Assembly: GCF_000474215.1 (NCBI RefSeq)
Contig: NZ_BAUC01000005.1
Span: forward strand, 62,001 to 126,000
Reading direction: 5' to 3'
DNA: 64,000 nucleotides
From: Edwardsiella hoshinae NBRC 105699 = ATCC 33379
GTDB taxonomy: Bacteria; Pseudomonadota; Gammaproteobacteria; Enterobacterales; Enterobacteriaceae
A program made the translations under genes and the position numbers. Under the pieces are notes generated by a model, which saw only the letters and a list, made by a program, of their open reading frames with translations, made no database searches and was not told the DNA's origin. Shown here in pieces: positions 26,751 through 39,151 of the stretch. Numbering within the stretch: position 1 is the first letter of the stretch; the number at the start of each line of letters is the position of its first letter.

Positions 26751-28274
26751 TTACGGCCTTGTGGTTAAAGTTGAAGCAGAAGCAAACCAATGCTGAATAT
26801 TCCCCATCGCCGCGCTAGACGTATCCAGCACCGGCTGCGGGAAGATCCCCAACAGCACCAGCAATACCACCAGCAGCAGGATCAGCGATAATTCACGCAC
26901 GCTCAGGCTCGCCAGCGGCTGGTCAGACTTAGGCGCACCGTAGTAAGCACGCTGCATCATCACCAGCGAATAAACCGAGGCGAACACCAGGCCGAAGCTG
27001 GCGACCACCGTGGTCACCGGCACCACCTGGAAGCTGCCGAACATCATCATGAACTCACCGACGAAATTACCGGTACCCGGCATCCCCAAGGTCGCCACCG
27101 CGAAAAACAGCGACAACGCCGGCAAGTACTTCAAGCGCCCCCACAGACCGCCCATCTCGCGCAGGTCGCGGGTATGCAGACGCTCATACAACTGGCCGGT
27201 GATGATGAATAGACCGGCGGCGGAGAGACCATGGGCGATCATCTGGATCACCGCGCCCTGGAACGCCAACTGACTGCCCGAGTAGATGGCGATCATCACG
27301 AACCCCATGTGCGATACCGAGGTGTAGGCGATCAAGCGCTTAATATCGGTCTGCACGTAGGCCATCCAGGCACCGTAGAAGATGCCGATGACCCCCAGCG
27401 CCATGGCGATGGGCGCAAATTCATGCGACGCTTGAGGAAACAGCGGCAAACTGAAGCGCAGCAAGCCATAGGCGGCGGTCTTCAACAGGATACCGGCCAA
27501 GTCGACGGAGCCGGCGGTCGGCGCCTGACTGTGTGCGTCCGGCAGCCAGCCATGCAACGGCACCACCGGCATCTTGACGGCGAAGGCGATGAAGAAACCC
27601 AGCATCAGCAGGTATTGCACCGTATGGCTCATCGGCGTATTGAGCAACACTTCATAATCGAAACTCAATACCCCGGTGGCGTTGTAGTGTACCCATACCA
27701 AGCCAAAGATGGCGATCAACATCACCAAACCGCTGGCCTGGGTATAGATGAAGAACTTGGTCGCCGCGCTGATACGCGTCTTACCGTCCGATCCCTTATG
27801 ACCCCACAGGGCGATCAAGAAGTACATCGGCACCAACATCATTTCCCAGAAGAAGAAGAACAGGAACATGTCGATGGCCAGGAAGACGCCGATCACCCCC
27901 GCCAGGATCCACAGCAGGTTCAGGTGGAAGAAGCCCTGATAGCGATGTACCTCATTCCAGGAACAGAGGATCGCCAACACCCCCAGCAGCGCGGTCAGCA
28001 CCACCATCAACAGCGACAGACCGTCGAGCGCCAAGTGGAAAGAGATGCCCAGGCTGGGGATCCATGGCGCCGAGAAACTCGACTGCCACTGCGGGATCCC
28101 CGCCGGCTGCATCAGGCCATAGTTGCCCTGTAACCAAAGGTACAGGGAGAGCGCCAACGTCAGGCCCATCGCCACTAGCGCAATCCAGCGCGGCGCTTTC
28201 AGCCCCAGGCGTTCACCCTGCCAGGACAGCAGACCGCCGATCAGCGGGATAAGAATTAGCCAAGGTAATAACAT
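26751..28274 (-). CDS. nuoM: NADH-quinone oxidoreductase subunit M
   Basis: Antiporter-like subunit of the complex I membrane arm. 507 residues, about fourteen transmembrane helices. Conserved FFFWEMMLVPMYFLIALWG carries the family's essential glutamate, and VPLHGWLPDAHSQAPTAGSVDLAGILLK is the discontinuous helix region with conserved lysine. The 80-base gap after nuoL contains a small hairpin (28312-28320 with 28326-28334). Confidence 0.97.
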   Translation of the reverse strand: MLLPWLILIPLIGGLLSWQGERLGLKAPRWIALVAMGLTLALSLYLWLQGNYGLMQPAGIPQWQSSFSAPWIPSLGISFHLALDGLSLLMVVLTALLGVLAILCSWNEVHRYQGFFHLNLLWILAGVIGVFLAIDMFLFFFFWEMMLVPMYFLIALWGHKGSDGKTRISAATKFFIYTQASGLVMLIAIFGLVWVHYNATGVLSFDYEVLLNTPMSHTVQYLLMLGFFIAFAVKMPVVPLHGWLPDAHSQAPTAGSVDLAGILLKTAAYGLLRFSLPLFPQASHEFAPIAMALGVIGIFYGAWMAYVQTDIKRLIAYTSVSHMGFVMIAIYSGSQLAFQGAVIQMIAHGLSAAGLFIITGQLYERLHTRDLREMGGLWGRLKYLPALSLFFAVATLGMPGTGNFVGEFMMMFGSFQVVPVTTVVASFGLVFASVYSLVMMQRAYYGAPKSDQPLASLSVRELSLILLLVVLLVLLGIFPQPVLDTSSAAMGNIQHWFASASTLTTRP

Positions 28275-28354
28275 GGCGTTTTGTTTCCCTTATTCTGAAT
28301 ACATTCAAACGGAGGAGACGAGGGTCGTCCCCTCACCCGCTTTAACGTGCTTCA

Positions 28355-30199
28355 CTAAACCAATAACAACAGCGCCAAAACGACCACTGCCCCCATACCC
28401 ATCGATGCGGCATACCAACGCAGTTGGCCGTTTTCACTGACCACCAGCACGCGATTACCCAGACGCGCCACCCAGCCACACAGGTTCATCAGGCGATCGA
28501 ATGGATCGCGGCGCACCAGCCAGGCGACGGCCTTAAACGGCTGAATAAAGATCCGCTGGTACAACCAATCAAAACCCCAGGCATGGAACCACCAGGTCGA
28601 CAAGAAGCGTCCCGGCGCACTGGCGGCAATCTGGTTGACCCACTGACGCTGCCCCAGGTAGAGACGCGCCGCCAGCAGTAACCCGGCGATGGCGACGATG
28701 GCGGAGGCGATCTCCAGCGTCATCTTGCCGCCCTCGCCCTGCGGCATGGCCGGCAGGACCCCGGCCAGCGGCGGCGTGATCAATGCACCGACGAAGGTCG
28801 ACAGGATCATCAATACGATCAACGGCAGATTGTGCGTCCACCCCTTGACCTCATGGGCCTGGGTATGCGCCTCGCCGTGGAACACGATGAAGATCATGCG
28901 GAAGGTATACAGAGAGGTCAGGAAAGCGCCCGCTAGCCCGGCCATCATCAGGTTAACATGGCCGGAGGCCAGCGCTCCCCACAGGATCTCGTCCTTACTG
29001 TAGAAGCCGGCAGTGATCAACGGCAACGCCGCCAAAGCCCCGCCCCCCACCAGGAAGCACAGATAAGTCAACGGCAGTTTATGACGCAGACCGCCCATCT
29101 TGAAGATATTCTGTTCATGATGGCAGGCCAGGATCACCGAGCCGGAGGCCAGGAACAGCAGCGCCTTGAAGAAAGCATGGGTCATCAGATGGAAGATAGC
29201 CGCATCCCAGGCCTGCACGCCCAACGCCAAGAACATGTAGCCTATCTGGCTCATGGTGGAGTAGGCCAACACGCGCTTGATGTCCGTCTGCACCAGAGCG
29301 GCGCAGCCGGCCAGCACCAGCGTCACCGCGCCGATGATCCCCACCAGGTGCAGCACCTCCGGTGCCAGCACGAACAGGCCATGAGTGCGGGCGATCAGGT
29401 AGACCCCCGCCGTCACCATGGTCGCGGCGTGGATCAATGCGGAGACCGGCGTCGGACCGGCCATCGCGTCGGCCAGCCAGGTCTGCAACGGTAGCTGTGC
29501 CGACTTACCCACCGCGCCTCCCAGCAGCATCAGGGTCGCCCAGGTGATCGCCGGGGAGCCGACCGCCAATTGCTGCGGAGCCAGCACCATCAGTTCACGG
29601 ATATTCAGGGTCCCCAACTGGTGATAGAGAATGAACAGGCCGATAGCCAGGAAGACGTCGCCGACGCGCGTGACGATGAAGGCCTTCATCGCCGCCGCCC
29701 CGTTATCTGGATTGGTATAGTAGAAGCCGATCAGCAGATAACTACACAGTCCCACCCCTTCCCAACCGAGATACATCAGCATCAGGTTATCCGCCAGTAC
29801 CAATACCACCATGCTGGCGATAAACAGGTTGGTATAGGCGAAGAAGCGGGAATAGCCCTCCTCACCACGCATATACCACGAGGCGAACAGGTGGATCAGG
29901 AAGCCAACCCCGGTGACCACCGACAGCATGGTCAACGACAGCCCATCCAGGCTCAGGGTCACCGGGATAGTGAAGTTGCCAACGGCCATCCAGTTCCACA
30001 GGTGCTGGTTATAGACGAAACCGCCGCCTTGATCCGCCGTCAGGAAGTCAAAGCCAACATACAGGGTGACCAGGGCGGCCAGCCCGACGGAGCCAACCCC
30101 GATGATCGCCGTACTATTCTCTGACAGCCGGCCACGCGAGAAGGCCAGGATCAGGAACCCGAGCAACGGCAGCAGAATGGTTAAATAGAGTAGGTTCAT
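28355..30199 (-). CDS. nuoL: NADH-quinone oxidoreductase subunit L
   Basis: Distal pump subunit of complex I with the long lateral helix at its C-terminus. 614 residues. Conserved [19 protein letters not shown] (essential glutamate) and [30 protein letters not shown] are present. Its ATG overlaps the nuoK stop by 4 bases. Confidence 0.97.
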   Translation of the reverse strand: MNLLYLTILLPLLGFLILAFSRGRLSENSTAIIGVGSVGLAALVTLYVGFDFLTADQGGGFVYNQHLWNWMAVGNFTIPVTLSLDGLSLTMLSVVTGVGFLIHLFASWYMRGEEGYSRFFAYTNLFIASMVVLVLADNLMLMYLGWEGVGLCSYLLIGFYYTNPDNGAAAMKAFIVTRVGDVFLAIGLFILYHQLGTLNIRELMVLAPQQLAVGSPAITWATLMLLGGAVGKSAQLPLQTWLADAMAGPTPVSALIHAATMVTAGVYLIARTHGLFVLAPEVLHLVGIIGAVTLVLAGCAALVQTDIKRVLAYSTMSQIGYMFLALGVQAWDAAIFHLMTHAFFKALLFLASGSVILACHHEQNIFKMGGLRHKLPLTYLCFLVGGGALAALPLITAGFYSKDEILWGALASGHVNLMMAGLAGAFLTSLYTFRMIFIVFHGEAHTQAHEVKGWTHNLPLIVLMILSTFVGALITPPLAGVLPAMPQGEGGKMTLEIASAIVAIAGLLLAARLYLGQRQWVNQIAASAPGRFLSTWWFHAWGFDWLYQRIFIQPFKAVAWLVRRDPFDRLMNLCGWVARLGNRVLVVSENGQLRWYAASMGMGAVVVLALLLLV

Positions 30200-30498
30200 C
30201 CGCGCATCTCACTGACAGTATCAATATTCAGGGTGTTGCGGCGACGATGCAACTGGAGCAACAGCGCCAAACCAATGGAGGCCTCCGCCGCCGCCAGGCT
30301 GATCGCCAGGATATACATCACCTGGCCGTCGGCCTGGCCCCACACGCTACCGGCCACCACAAAGGCCAACGCCGCCGCATTGATCATGATTTCCAGACTG
30401 ATCAACATAAACAGCAGGTTGCGCCGGATTAACAAACCGGTTAGCCCCAGCACGAACAGAATGGCTGCCAAAATCAGCCCATGTTGTAACGGGATCAT
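30196..30498 (-). CDS. nuoK: NADH-quinone oxidoreductase subunit K
   Basis: A 100-residue membrane subunit with three helices. The conserved glutamates of this subunit are seen in [16 protein letters not shown] and in [15 protein letters not shown]. Overlaps nuoJ upstream and nuoL downstream by 4 bases each, consistent with coupled translation of J-K-L. Confidence 0.97.
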   Translation of the reverse strand: MIPLQHGLILAAILFVLGLTGLLIRRNLLFMLISLEIMINAAALAFVVAGSVWGQADGQVMYILAISLAAAEASIGLALLLQLHRRRNTLNIDTVSEMRG

Positions 30499-31067
30499 GC
30501 GCGCTCCTCCGCTTTATTGCGCGGCGTGCTCGCCGCGCCGCCCTGAGTCGAGTTCTGATTGCTCAGAACCTCGCCCTGACGATGTTCACGACCGATATGG
30601 AAGGCCACCACCAGCCCGGCTAACAGCAACATGGAGACCAGCTCCACGGCCAGCACATAGGGCCCGAACAGAGCGATCCCCACCGCCTTGGCGTCCACGA
30701 CCTGGCCGCTGATCGTCCCACCTTGCAGGGTCGAAATCGCATACAGCACCACCAGCAGCAGGATCAGCGTCAACAACGCCGGGCCGATCCACACCCCAGG
30801 ACGCAGCCAGGCACGCTCCTGTTCGACCACCGAGTGACCCAAGTTGAGCATCATCACTACGAAGACGAACAGCACCATGATGGCACCGGCATAGACGATG
30901 ATCTCCAACGCCCCGGCGAAATAGGCACCGAGGGAGAAGAACACCGCCGCCACCGCCAGCAGTGAGACAATAAGATAGAGCAACGCATGTACCGGGTTGG
31001 TATGGGTGATCACACGGATCGTCGCCAACACCGCCACCAGCGCCGCCACATAAAAGGCAAATTCCAT
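30495..31067 (-). CDS. nuoJ: NADH-quinone oxidoreductase subunit J
   Basis: Membrane subunit of 190 residues with five helices; the helix containing [24 protein letters not shown] has the pi-bulge region of this family. I start it at ATG 31067 ([10 protein letters not shown]), which matches E. coli; the frame stays open upstream into nuoI. The hydrophilic C-terminal tail (from about residue 165) is typically variable. Confidence 0.95.
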   Translation of the reverse strand: MEFAFYVAALVAVLATIRVITHTNPVHALLYLIVSLLAVAAVFFSLGAYFAGALEIIVYAGAIMVLFVFVVMMLNLGHSVVEQERAWLRPGVWIGPALLTLILLLVVLYAISTLQGGTISGQVVDAKAVGIALFGPYVLAVELVSMLLLAGLVVAFHIGREHRQGEVLSNQNSTQGGAASTPRNKAEERA

Positions 31068-31077
31068 GCTCGGCTCC

Positions 31078-31620
31078 TTAGGGCAACAGACCTTTGACGT
31101 CGATCGGTTTGGCTTCGTTTTCGGCCTCGCCCTTGGCTTTGCCATCGATCGCCATACCGGCCATACGGTAAAAGTTGTAGTCAGGGTATTTCCCCGGCCC
31201 GGAAATCAGCAGATCCTCTTTCTCATACACCAGATCCTGACGCCGAAATTCCCCCATCTCGAAATCTGGGGTCAGCTGTAGCGCCGTGGTCGGGCACGCC
31301 TCCTCGCACATGCCACAGAAAATGCAGCGCGAGAAGTTGATGCGGAAGAATTCTGGATACCAGCGGCCATCCTCGGTCTCCGCCTTCTGCAACGAGATAC
31401 AGCCGACCGGGCAAGCGACCGCACACAGGTTACAGGCCACACAGCGCTCCGCCCCGTCTGGATCGCGCGTCAACACGATGCGGCCACGGTAACGCGGAGG
31501 CAGGTAAACCGGCTCCTCCGGATACATTTTGGTTTCGCGTTTGGCGAAAGCATGCAAGCCGATCATCCACAGGCTGCGTACTTGGGTGCCGAAACCAACC
31601 ACTAACTCTTTCAATGTCAT
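31078..31620 (-). CDS. nuoI: NADH-quinone oxidoreductase subunit I
   Basis: Connects the peripheral arm to the quinone site with two [4Fe-4S] clusters (N6a, N6b). 180 residues from ATG 31620 (MTLKELVVG). Both cluster motifs are complete: Cys60, 63, 66, 70 and Cys99, 102, 105, 109. Very close to the E. coli protein, ending in [10 protein letters not shown]. Confidence 0.97.
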   Translation of the reverse strand: MTLKELVVGFGTQVRSLWMIGLHAFAKRETKMYPEEPVYLPPRYRGRIVLTRDPDGAERCVACNLCAVACPVGCISLQKAETEDGRWYPEFFRINFSRCIFCGMCEEACPTTALQLTPDFEMGEFRRQDLVYEKEDLLISGPGKYPDYNFYRMAGMAIDGKAKGEAENEAKPIDVKGLLP

Positions 31621-31640
31621 GGTTACACTCACCCCTTTGA

Positions 31641-32615
31641 CTAAGCGTGATACAAAATGACAGCCGCCGTGACCAGCAGGTTGATCAGCGTCAGCGGCAA
31701 ACAAATACGCCAACCGAAGGCCATCACCTGGTCATAGCGGGGACGCGGCAGGGAGGCGCGTACCAGAATGAACATCACCATAAAGAAAGCGGTCTTGATG
31801 GCGAACCAGATAAACGGCGGCAGCCACGGGCCATGCCAACCGCCGAAGAACAAGGTAACGATCAACGCCGAGATGGTGACGATACCGATATATTCGCCGA
31901 CGAAGAACAGACCGAACTTCATCCCGGAGTATTCAATATGGTAACCGTCGGCCAACTCTTGCTCAGCCTCAGGCTGATCGAACGGGTGACGGTGACACAC
32001 CGCCACGCCGGCGATGATGAAGGTCAAGAAGCCGAAGAACTGCGGAATGATGTTCCACAGATGGGTCTGCGAATCGACGATCACCTGCATGTTGAAGGAG
32101 CCCGCCTGCGCCACCACGCCCATCAGCGACAGACCGAGGAATACCTCGTAACTCAGGGTCTGTGCCGAGGCGCGCATCGCCCCCAACAGCGAGTATTTGT
32201 TGTTGCTCGACCAACCGGCGAACAGCACCGCATACACCGCCAGCCCCGCCATCATCAGGAAGAACAGGATACCGATGTTCAGATCGGCCCCCATCCAACC
32301 CGGCGCTACCGGCACGATGGCGAAGGAGAGCAGCAGTGAGCAGAAGGCGATCATCGGTGCCAAGGTGAAGATCAAGCGATCGGTGAACGGCGGAACCCAA
32401 TCCTCCTTGAAAAACATCTTGATCATGTCTGCCACCAACTGCAATGAGCCCCCCCAGCCCACACGGCTTGGCCCGTAGCGGTTCTGGAACAGCCCCAGCA
32501 AGCGCCGCTCGCCGAAGCTCATAAAGGCCCCACAGGTGACCACCACCAGCAGGATCACCACAGCCTTCAGCACGGTGAGAAGGATCTCCACCGAATCCGG
32601 CGTTATTACGCTCAT
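31641..32615 (-). CDS. nuoH: NADH-quinone oxidoreductase subunit H
   Basis: Membrane subunit that forms much of the quinone-binding cavity. 324 residues with about eight helices. Conserved [40 protein letters not shown] follows the first helix, and the charged loop [25 protein letters not shown] is present. The start overlaps the nuoG stop by 4 bases. Confidence 0.97.
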   Translation of the reverse strand: MSVITPDSVEILLTVLKAVVILLVVVTCGAFMSFGERRLLGLFQNRYGPSRVGWGGSLQLVADMIKMFFKEDWVPPFTDRLIFTLAPMIAFCSLLLSFAIVPVAPGWMGADLNIGILFFLMMAGLAVYAVLFAGWSSNNKYSLLGAMRASAQTLSYEVFLGLSLMGVVAQAGSFNMQVIVDSQTHLWNIIPQFFGFLTFIIAGVAVCHRHPFDQPEAEQELADGYHIEYSGMKFGLFFVGEYIGIVTISALIVTLFFGGWHGPWLPPFIWFAIKTAFFMVMFILVRASLPRPRYDQVMAFGWRICLPLTLINLLVTAAVILYHA

Positions 32616-35347
32616 AGCGCAGCCTCCCGCATTGAATCCACTTTAACGCCGTTCAGTACCGGCGATATCCCTGGCATGCCCAATGGCAAGCCGACCTGAC
32701 CCGGTTGCAGCCGTGGGCTGATCTGCAACGGCAGACGCAACGCCTCGCCGGCGCAGGTTACCTCGATCAGCGCACCTGCTTGCGCGCCCATGCGCGCGGC
32801 ATCCTCCGGACTGACACGGACGCAGGCCTGCGGCATGCGCTGCTGGATCACCGGGGCACGCTGGGTCAGCTCGTCACTGCCAAACAGGTGGTAGTACGGG
32901 GCGATCACCCAGCCATGTACCTGGTATGCTGCCGGAACCTGAGTGAAATAAGGCAAACTCCCCGTGCCAGTCTCGATTAGACGCACCCCCGGATCGCCGA
33001 AACGCAGGTGGCTCCCCACCTCGTTTTGGAACTTGTTCCAAGCCTGCGGCGAGTTCCAGCCAGGAGCCCAGGCAAAGGCAAACTCTTGACGCTCAGCCTG
33101 CGGCGCACTGTAGCCCTCCATCGAGAAGGCGAAAGCGGTATCTTTATCCTGCGGCTGGCGCTGCTCATGCACGTTAATGTTGGCCAGCATCGAGGTACGC
33201 CCGCTGTAGCGGTGCGGTTCACGCGCCAACTTCTGCCCACGGATACGAAAAGCAGCATTAGGCGCCGCGTCGACCATACCGGCAAACTGCGGACAGGCCT
33301 GCACGCAGTCGGCGATCACCTGATCGAGCTGGGTCCAATCCGGCGCCTGCCGACCGGCGCTGACACGCAGGGCATGTAACCAACGCCACCCCTCCAACAT
33401 GATGGTCGGTGACTTCTTCTTCGGATCATCGTAAAACGCCGGATCGAATACCTGGAAGAAACGCTGCGCACGCCCCTCCTGGTTGACCAGCGTTCCGTCG
33501 CTTTCGGCGAAGCTTGCCGCCGACAACACCAGATCGGCGTGCTCCATGATGGCGGTACGCTGATGGTCGATGACGATCACGCCGTTGGCCTTGGCCAAGG
33601 CTGCATCGACGCGCGCACGCGGCGCATGACGGTAGAGATCGTTTTCCAGCACGATCGCCGTGTCGGCATAGCCCTGCTCCAACTGTACCAACGCATTATC
33701 CAGCGAGGAGGCCTCCAACATCGCCAGCCCCATGCTATTCGCCTCAGCCGGTACAAAGGTGATGCCGACCTCCAGCTCACGCTGTTTCAAGGCGCGCGCC
33801 ACGTTAGCCGCCGCCTCGATCATCGGGGTATAGCCCGCACCGCTACCGGTGACAATCAGCGGCTTGCGCGCGCCAGCCAGCGCCTGGGCGATGATATCGA
33901 CCTGACGTTGCACCTCGTCCGACAACCCCTCGACCGCCGGGGCGGCAGCATCCAAGGCATGGGCCACGGCGAAACCGAGGCGAGCCTGATCGGCCACCGG
34001 AGCACAGTAGTTAAGGGCGGCGATATCATCCAGACGTGTTTCATCCACACTGGTGATGAACAGCGGATACTTGGCATGCTGACCGATGTTCTGCACCGCG
34101 GCGATCTGCCAATCGGCCACTCGCTGGGCGGCGGCCATGGCCTGTGCCTTACCCTTCACCGCCTGACGCAGCGCCAGGGCGATACGCGCCGCCGTCTGGG
34201 TCACATCCTCACCGAGGATCAACACCGCATCATACTGCTCCATCTCGCGTAACGACGGCGTATAGATCCCCCCCTCACGCAACACCGACAGCATCAGGTT
34301 CAGGCGTTTCAGTTCGCCCACCTCGATGCCGCTATAGAAGTTTTCCGCCCCGACCAACTCACGCAGGGCGAAGTTGCTCTCCACACTGGCGCGCGGCGAG
34401 CCGATACCGATCACTTTCTTGGCGCGCCGCAGGATATCGGCCCCGCCTTGCAGCGCCTGCTCGGCGTTGAGCTCGATCCAGTCCTGACCACGCCGCTGTT
34501 GCGGACGGCGCGGACGATCCTTAAGGTTGACGTAGCCGTAGCCGAAGCGGCCGCGATCGCACAGGAAGTAGTGGTTCACGGTACCGTTGAAGCGGTTTTC
34601 GATACGGCGCAGTTCACCATAACGCTCGCCGGGGCTGGTGTTACAACCGACGCTGCACTGCTGGCAAATGCTCGGCGCAAACTGCATATCCCACTTACGG
34701 TTGTAACGCTCGGAGTGGGTCTTGTCGGTAAACACCCCGGTCGGGCAGATTTCCACCAGGTTGCCGGCGAACTCGCTTTCCAGCGTCCCGCTCTGCGGAC
34801 GACCGAAGTAGACGTTGTCGTGCGCGCCGTAGACACCGAAATCGGTACCGCCAGCATAATCTTTGTAATAACGCACACAGCGGTAGCAGGCGATGCAGCG
34901 GTTCATCTCGTGGGAGATGAATGGCCCCAGATCCTGATTCTCATGGGTACGCTTGGTGAAACGGTAGCGGCGCAGACGATGGCCGGTCATCACGGTCATA
35001 TCCTGCAAGTGGCAGTTGCCGCCCTCTTCACACACCGGGCAGTCATGCGGGTGGTTGGTCATCAAGAACTCGACCACGCTCTCGCGGAACTGTTTGGCCT
35101 CTTCATCATCGATGGAGATATAGGTGCCATCGGCGGCCGGCGTCATACAGGACATCACCAGACGCCCGCGGGTATCCTCGGCGTTCTGATACTGCTTCAC
35201 CGCACACTGGCGGCAGGCGCCGACGCTGCCCAGCGCCGGATGCCAGCAAAAGTAGGGAATGTCGAGGCCGAGGGAGAGACAGGCCTGTAGCAGGTTCTCC
35301 GCCCCGTCGACGTCATACGCCTTGCCGTCTACATGTATTGTTGCCAT
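32612..35347 (-). CDS. nuoG: NADH-quinone oxidoreductase subunit G
   Basis: Large iron-sulfur subunit of the NADH-oxidising arm, 911 residues. The N-terminal ferredoxin-like domain has Cys motifs for N1b ([17 protein letters not shown]), a His-ligated N5 cluster ([12 protein letters not shown]), N4 (CIACYRCVR) and the enterobacterial N7 cluster (CQQCSVGCN). A molybdopterin-oxidoreductase-like domain without cofactor follows. I chose ATG 35347 (MATIHVDGK), whose distance from GGAAG is right; an ATG two codons earlier also exists. A stable hairpin (35376-35404) lies in the 61-base gap after nuoF. Confidence 0.96.
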   Translation of the reverse strand: MATIHVDGKAYDVDGAENLLQACLSLGLDIPYFCWHPALGSVGACRQCAVKQYQNAEDTRGRLVMSCMTPAADGTYISIDDEEAKQFRESVVEFLMTNHPHDCPVCEEGGNCHLQDMTVMTGHRLRRYRFTKRTHENQDLGPFISHEMNRCIACYRCVRYYKDYAGGTDFGVYGAHDNVYFGRPQSGTLESEFAGNLVEICPTGVFTDKTHSERYNRKWDMQFAPSICQQCSVGCNTSPGERYGELRRIENRFNGTVNHYFLCDRGRFGYGYVNLKDRPRRPQQRRGQDWIELNAEQALQGGADILRRAKKVIGIGSPRASVESNFALRELVGAENFYSGIEVGELKRLNLMLSVLREGGIYTPSLREMEQYDAVLILGEDVTQTAARIALALRQAVKGKAQAMAAAQRVADWQIAAVQNIGQHAKYPLFITSVDETRLDDIAALNYCAPVADQARLGFAVAHALDAAAPAVEGLSDEVQRQVDIIAQALAGARKPLIVTGSGAGYTPMIEAAANVARALKQRELEVGITFVPAEANSMGLAMLEASSLDNALVQLEQGYADTAIVLENDLYRHAPRARVDAALAKANGVIVIDHQRTAIMEHADLVLSAASFAESDGTLVNQEGRAQRFFQVFDPAFYDDPKKKSPTIMLEGWRWLHALRVSAGRQAPDWTQLDQVIADCVQACPQFAGMVDAAPNAAFRIRGQKLAREPHRYSGRTSMLANINVHEQRQPQDKDTAFAFSMEGYSAPQAERQEFAFAWAPGWNSPQAWNKFQNEVGSHLRFGDPGVRLIETGTGSLPYFTQVPAAYQVHGWVIAPYYHLFGSDELTQRAPVIQQRMPQACVRVSPEDAARMGAQAGALIEVTCAGEALRLPLQISPRLQPGQVGLPLGMPGISPVLNGVKVDSMREAAL

Positions 35348-35375
35348 TGACATGCTTCCAAAATAAGAAAACCTT

Positions 35376-35404
35376 ATCCTGCCGCGCAACCGCGGCGACA
35401 GGAT
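35376..35404 (-). repeat. hairpin in the nuoF-nuoG gap
   Basis: ATCCTG-CCGCG (35376-35386) pairs with CGCGG and CAGGAT (35391-35395 and 35399-35404), with a 4-base loop and a 3-base bulge. It has no T tail and sits between two genes of one operon, so mRNA processing or stabilisation is more likely than termination. Confidence 0.5.
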
Positions 35405-35408
35405 GCAA

Positions 35409-36755
35409 TTACCAACGCGATTTCAGCAAGTTAGGCTGAATGCCACGAATCGGGTTGAGGTTGCCGACCGTCTCGCGGGCAATGCCAGCCTCGAACTCGT
35501 CACGAAAATATTTAATCGCGCTCTGCAACGGCTCCACCGCCCCGGGGGCGTGGGCGCAGAAGGTATGGCCCGGTGCCAACAGGCGGCACAGCTGCTCAAG
35601 GGTTTCGATATCCCCCGGTTGTCCCTCGCCGCGCTCCAAGGCGCGCAAGATCTTCAGCCCCCACGGCAGACCATCGCGGCATGGCGTACACCAACCGCAG
35701 GACTCTCGGGCGAAGAAGGATTCCAGGTTACACAACAGCGAAACCATGTTGACCTCATGGTCGACAGCCATCGCCAACGCGGTACCCAGGCGACTACCGG
35801 CCTTGCCGATGCTGGCGAAGTCCATCGGCAGATCCAGGTGTGCCTCGGTCAAAAAGTCGGTCCCCGCCCCGCCCGGCTGCCACGCCTTCAGCTTCAGGCC
35901 GTCGCGCATCCCACCGGCGTAATCCTCCAGGATCTCGCGCGCGGTGGTGCCGAAAGGCAGCTCCCACAGGCCGGGGTTCTTCACCCGTCCGGAGAAACCC
36001 ATCAGCTTGGTGCCCGCATCCTGGCTCTTGCCGGCGGACAACCCCTGATACCAGGCGGCACCGTGTTCGACGATCGCCGGCACGTTGCATAATGTCTCGA
36101 CGTTATTGACGCAGGTCGGCTTGCCCCAGACACCCGCCGAAGCCGGGAACGGCGGCTTGGCACGCGGGTTAGCCCGACGCCCCTCCAGCGAGTTGATCAA
36201 TGCTGTTTCCTCGCCGCAGATGTAGCGCCCGGCACCGGTATGCACGAACAGTTCAAAGTCGAAGCCACTACCGAGAATATTCTTGCCCAGCAGCCCAGCC
36301 GCACGGGCTTCGGCGATCGCCCGGCGCAGGTTCTCCGCCGCCGTCACATACTCGCCGCGCAGGAAGATATAACCGCGGTAAGCCTTCAGCGCATAGGCGC
36401 CGATCAGCATCCCCTCCACCAGCAGGTGCGGCAACTGCTCCATCAACAGACGGTCTTTGTAGGTGCCCGGTTCCATCTCATCCGCATTGCACAGCAGGTA
36501 GCGGATATTCATGCTTTCGTCTTTGGGCATCAGGCTCCACTTCAGGCCGGTAGAGAAGCCCGCGCCGCCACGCCCTTTCAGGCCGGCATCCTTAACCAGC
36601 GTCACCACCTCATCCTGCGCCATCCCTTTCAGGGCGCGCGCGGCGGCCTGGTAACCATTCTTGGCACGATACTCCTCCAGCCATACCGGCTGTTTGTCGT
36701 CGCGCAGCCGCCAGGTCAACGGATGGGTCTCAGCGGTACGAATAATCTCTCTCAT
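35409..36755 (-). CDS. nuoF: NADH-quinone oxidoreductase subunit F
   Basis: Binds NADH and FMN and carries cluster N3. 448 residues. [13 protein letters not shown] (FMN/NADH glycine-rich loop), [15 protein letters not shown], and [12 protein letters not shown] with a later CAHAPG segment (N3 ligands) are present. Start overlaps the nuoE stop as ATGA. Confidence 0.97.
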   Translation of the reverse strand: MREIIRTAETHPLTWRLRDDKQPVWLEEYRAKNGYQAAARALKGMAQDEVVTLVKDAGLKGRGGAGFSTGLKWSLMPKDESMNIRYLLCNADEMEPGTYKDRLLMEQLPHLLVEGMLIGAYALKAYRGYIFLRGEYVTAAENLRRAIAEARAAGLLGKNILGSGFDFELFVHTGAGRYICGEETALINSLEGRRANPRAKPPFPASAGVWGKPTCVNNVETLCNVPAIVEHGAAWYQGLSAGKSQDAGTKLMGFSGRVKNPGLWELPFGTTAREILEDYAGGMRDGLKLKAWQPGGAGTDFLTEAHLDLPMDFASIGKAGSRLGTALAMAVDHEVNMVSLLCNLESFFARESCGWCTPCRDGLPWGLKILRALERGEGQPGDIETLEQLCRLLAPGHTFCAHAPGAVEPLQSAIKYFRDEFEAGIARETVGNLNPIRGIQPNLLKSRW

Positions 36756-37252
36756 TTGTAACGCTCCAACAGTTCGATGGCGCGCTCAGGCGTCAGATGA
36801 TCATGCAGATCCTCGTCGATCATCATGTTCGGCCCCTTGTCGCAATTCCCCAGGCAACAGGTTGGCAACAGGGTAAAACGGCCATCTTGGGTCGTCTCGC
36901 CCGGCTGGATATTCAGCGTCTTCTCCAGCGCCGCCTTGATCCCCTGATAACCGGTGATGTGACACACTACACTGTCACAGTAACGCACGATGTGGCGTCC
37001 GACCGGCTGGCGGAAGATCTGGCTGTAGAATGTCGCCACCCCTTCCACGTCGGCGGCCGGGATACCCAGTACCTCGGCGATGGCGTCGATGGCCGCATCC
37101 GGTACCCAGCCGTGCTCTTTCTGCACGATCTTCAACGCCTCGATCGAAGCGGCTCGCGGATCTTCGTAATGTTGGATCTCATGCTCAATCTCGGCGCGCG
37201 CGTTGGCGCTGAGCACGAAAACCGAATCCTTCTCCAATACGTTTTCTGTCAT
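36752..37252 (-). CDS. nuoE: NADH-quinone oxidoreductase subunit E
   Basis: Thioredoxin-like [2Fe-2S] subunit (cluster N1a) of 166 residues. The four ligands are Cys92 and Cys97 (YCDSVVCH) and Cys133 and Cys137 ([10 protein letters not shown]). Starts 2 bases after the nuoCD stop. Confidence 0.97.
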   Translation of the reverse strand: MTENVLEKDSVFVLSANARAEIEHEIQHYEDPRAASIEALKIVQKEHGWVPDAAIDAIAEVLGIPAADVEGVATFYSQIFRQPVGRHIVRYCDSVVCHITGYQGIKAALEKTLNIQPGETTQDGRFTLLPTCCLGNCDKGPNMMIDEDLHDHLTPERAIELLERYK

Positions 37253-37254
37253 GG

Positions 37255-39051
37255 TTAGCGGTCCACATCTGACATAACAAAATCAATACTGCCGAGGTAC
37301 ACGATCAGGTCGGACACCAGACAGCCACGGATTACCGAAGGGATCTGCTGCAAATGCGCATAGCTCGGTGTACGGATACGCGTGCGATAACTCATGGTGC
37401 TGCCATCGCTGGTCAGGTAGTAGCTGTTGATCCCCTTGGTAGCTTCGACCATCTGAAACGATTCGTTGGCCGGCATCACCGGGCCCCAGGAAACCTGGAG
37501 GAAGTGGTTGATCAGGGTATCGATGTGCTGCAAGGTGCGCTCTTTCGGCGGCGGTGTGGTCAGCGGATGGTCGGCCTTGAACGGTCCCGCCGGCATGTTC
37601 TTCAGGCATTGATGCAGGATGCGCAGACTTTGACGCACCTCTTCCACCTTCAGCATCACACGGTCATAGCAGTCACCGTTGCTGGCGGTCGGGACTTCGA
37701 ACTCGAAGTTCTCATAGCCGGAATAGGGACGCCACTTACGCACGTCGAAAGCGATGCCAGTGGCACGCAGGCCGGCGCCAGTGGTACCCCAGGCCAGCGC
37801 ATCTTTGGCGCTATAGGCCGCCACGCCGACAGAGCGCCCCTTCAGGATGGTGTTCTGTAACGCTGCTTTAACATAGGAGTCCAGGCGCTTCGGCATCCAC
37901 TCCAGGAACTCGCGTAACAGACGATCCCAGCCCTTGGGCAGGTCATGCGCCACACCACCGATACGGAACCAAGCAGGGTGCATACGGAAGCCCGTCACCG
38001 CCTCGACGATGTCATAGATCTTCTGACGATCGGTAAAGGCGAAGAATACCGGCGTCATGGCGCCAACGTCCTGGATAAAGGTAGAAATGTACAGCAGATG
38101 GCTATTGATGCGGAACAGCTCGGAGAGCATCACGCGGATCACCTTCACCCGCTCCGGTACCTCGATACCGGCCAGCTTTTCGACCGCCAAGACATAAGGC
38201 ATCTCATTGACGCAACCGCCCAGATATTCGATACGATCGGTATAGGGGATGTAGCTGTGCCAGGACTGGCGCTCGCCCATCTTCTCGGCACCACGATGGT
38301 GATAGCCGATGTCCGGTACACAGTCGACAATGTCCTCCCCATCCAGCTGCAATACGATGCGGAAGGCACCGTGGGATGACGGATGGTTCGGCCCCAGGTT
38401 AAGAAACATAAAGTCTTCATTGGCGGTGCCGCGCTGCATGCCCCACTCTTCCGGGCGAAACTTGAGCGACTCCATCTCCAGATCCTGCTTCTGCTTGGTT
38501 AGCTCGAACGGATCGAATTCAGTGGCACGGGCCGGGTAGTCTTTACGCAGCGGGTGTCCCTGCCAGGTGCGCGGCATCAGCAGACGCGTCAAATGAGGAT
38601 GACCGTCGAAGGTGATGCCGAACAGGTCGAAGGTTTCCCGCTCATACCAGTTGGCGTTAGGGAACAGACGGGTCACCGTCGGCAGATGCAGATCTTGCTC
38701 GGCCAGGGCGACTTTCAGCATAATGTCGCGGTTACGATCGATGGAAATCAGCTGGTAGAACACGGAGAAATCCGCCGCCGGCAGTCCTTGGCGGTGAGTT
38801 CTCAGGCGTTCATCCATACCGTGCAAATCGAACAGCATCACATAAGGCTTCGGCAACTGTTTCAGGAACGCCATCACCTCAAGCAACTGTTCACGCTTGA
38901 CCCATACCACCGGCATGCCGGTCCGGGTCGGCTGGACGCTAAACGCCTCCGGCCCAAAGCGCTTGGTCAACTCCCCGATAACCGGATCGTCGAGATGGTC
39001 GTGGGTCTGCCACGCCGGCATCTCGCGATCGTGCGTCGTCGAATCTGTCAT
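37255..39051 (-). CDS. nuoC: NADH-quinone oxidoreductase fused subunit C/D
   Basis: One 598-residue polypeptide joins the 30-kDa (NuoC) and 49-kDa (NuoD) subunits, the fusion usual in enterobacteria. The C part covers about residues 1-190 ([24 protein letters not shown]). The D part begins near [20 protein letters not shown] and contributes to the quinone pocket, ending FVMSDVDR. The fusion is by design: no stop or frameshift lies between the parts. Confidence 0.97.
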   Translation of the reverse strand: MTDSTTHDREMPAWQTHDHLDDPVIGELTKRFGPEAFSVQPTRTGMPVVWVKREQLLEVMAFLKQLPKPYVMLFDLHGMDERLRTHRQGLPAADFSVFYQLISIDRNRDIMLKVALAEQDLHLPTVTRLFPNANWYERETFDLFGITFDGHPHLTRLLMPRTWQGHPLRKDYPARATEFDPFELTKQKQDLEMESLKFRPEEWGMQRGTANEDFMFLNLGPNHPSSHGAFRIVLQLDGEDIVDCVPDIGYHHRGAEKMGERQSWHSYIPYTDRIEYLGGCVNEMPYVLAVEKLAGIEVPERVKVIRVMLSELFRINSHLLYISTFIQDVGAMTPVFFAFTDRQKIYDIVEAVTGFRMHPAWFRIGGVAHDLPKGWDRLLREFLEWMPKRLDSYVKAALQNTILKGRSVGVAAYSAKDALAWGTTGAGLRATGIAFDVRKWRPYSGYENFEFEVPTASNGDCYDRVMLKVEEVRQSLRILHQCLKNMPAGPFKADHPLTTPPPKERTLQHIDTLINHFLQVSWGPVMPANESFQMVEATKGINSYYLTSDGSTMSYRTRIRTPSYAHLQQIPSVIRGCLVSDLIVYLGSIDFVMSDVDR

Positions 39052-39151
39052 AATTTTTTATCACCACGCATTGAATGACACTTGCCACCGCCAGCGCGGG
39101 GCAAAACGGGCTAAAGGCCAACGGCAAACGCGGCGACCCGCCGCGTCGCGC

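Noticed and set aside
34448-35290. 280-codon plus-strand frame antisense to nuoG
   Set aside because: Shadow of a clearly identified gene, with no ribosome-binding site or family resemblance.
37255-39051. Suspicion that nuoC and nuoD were fused by mutation
   Set aside because: The C/D fusion is the normal state in enterobacteria and the length fits.
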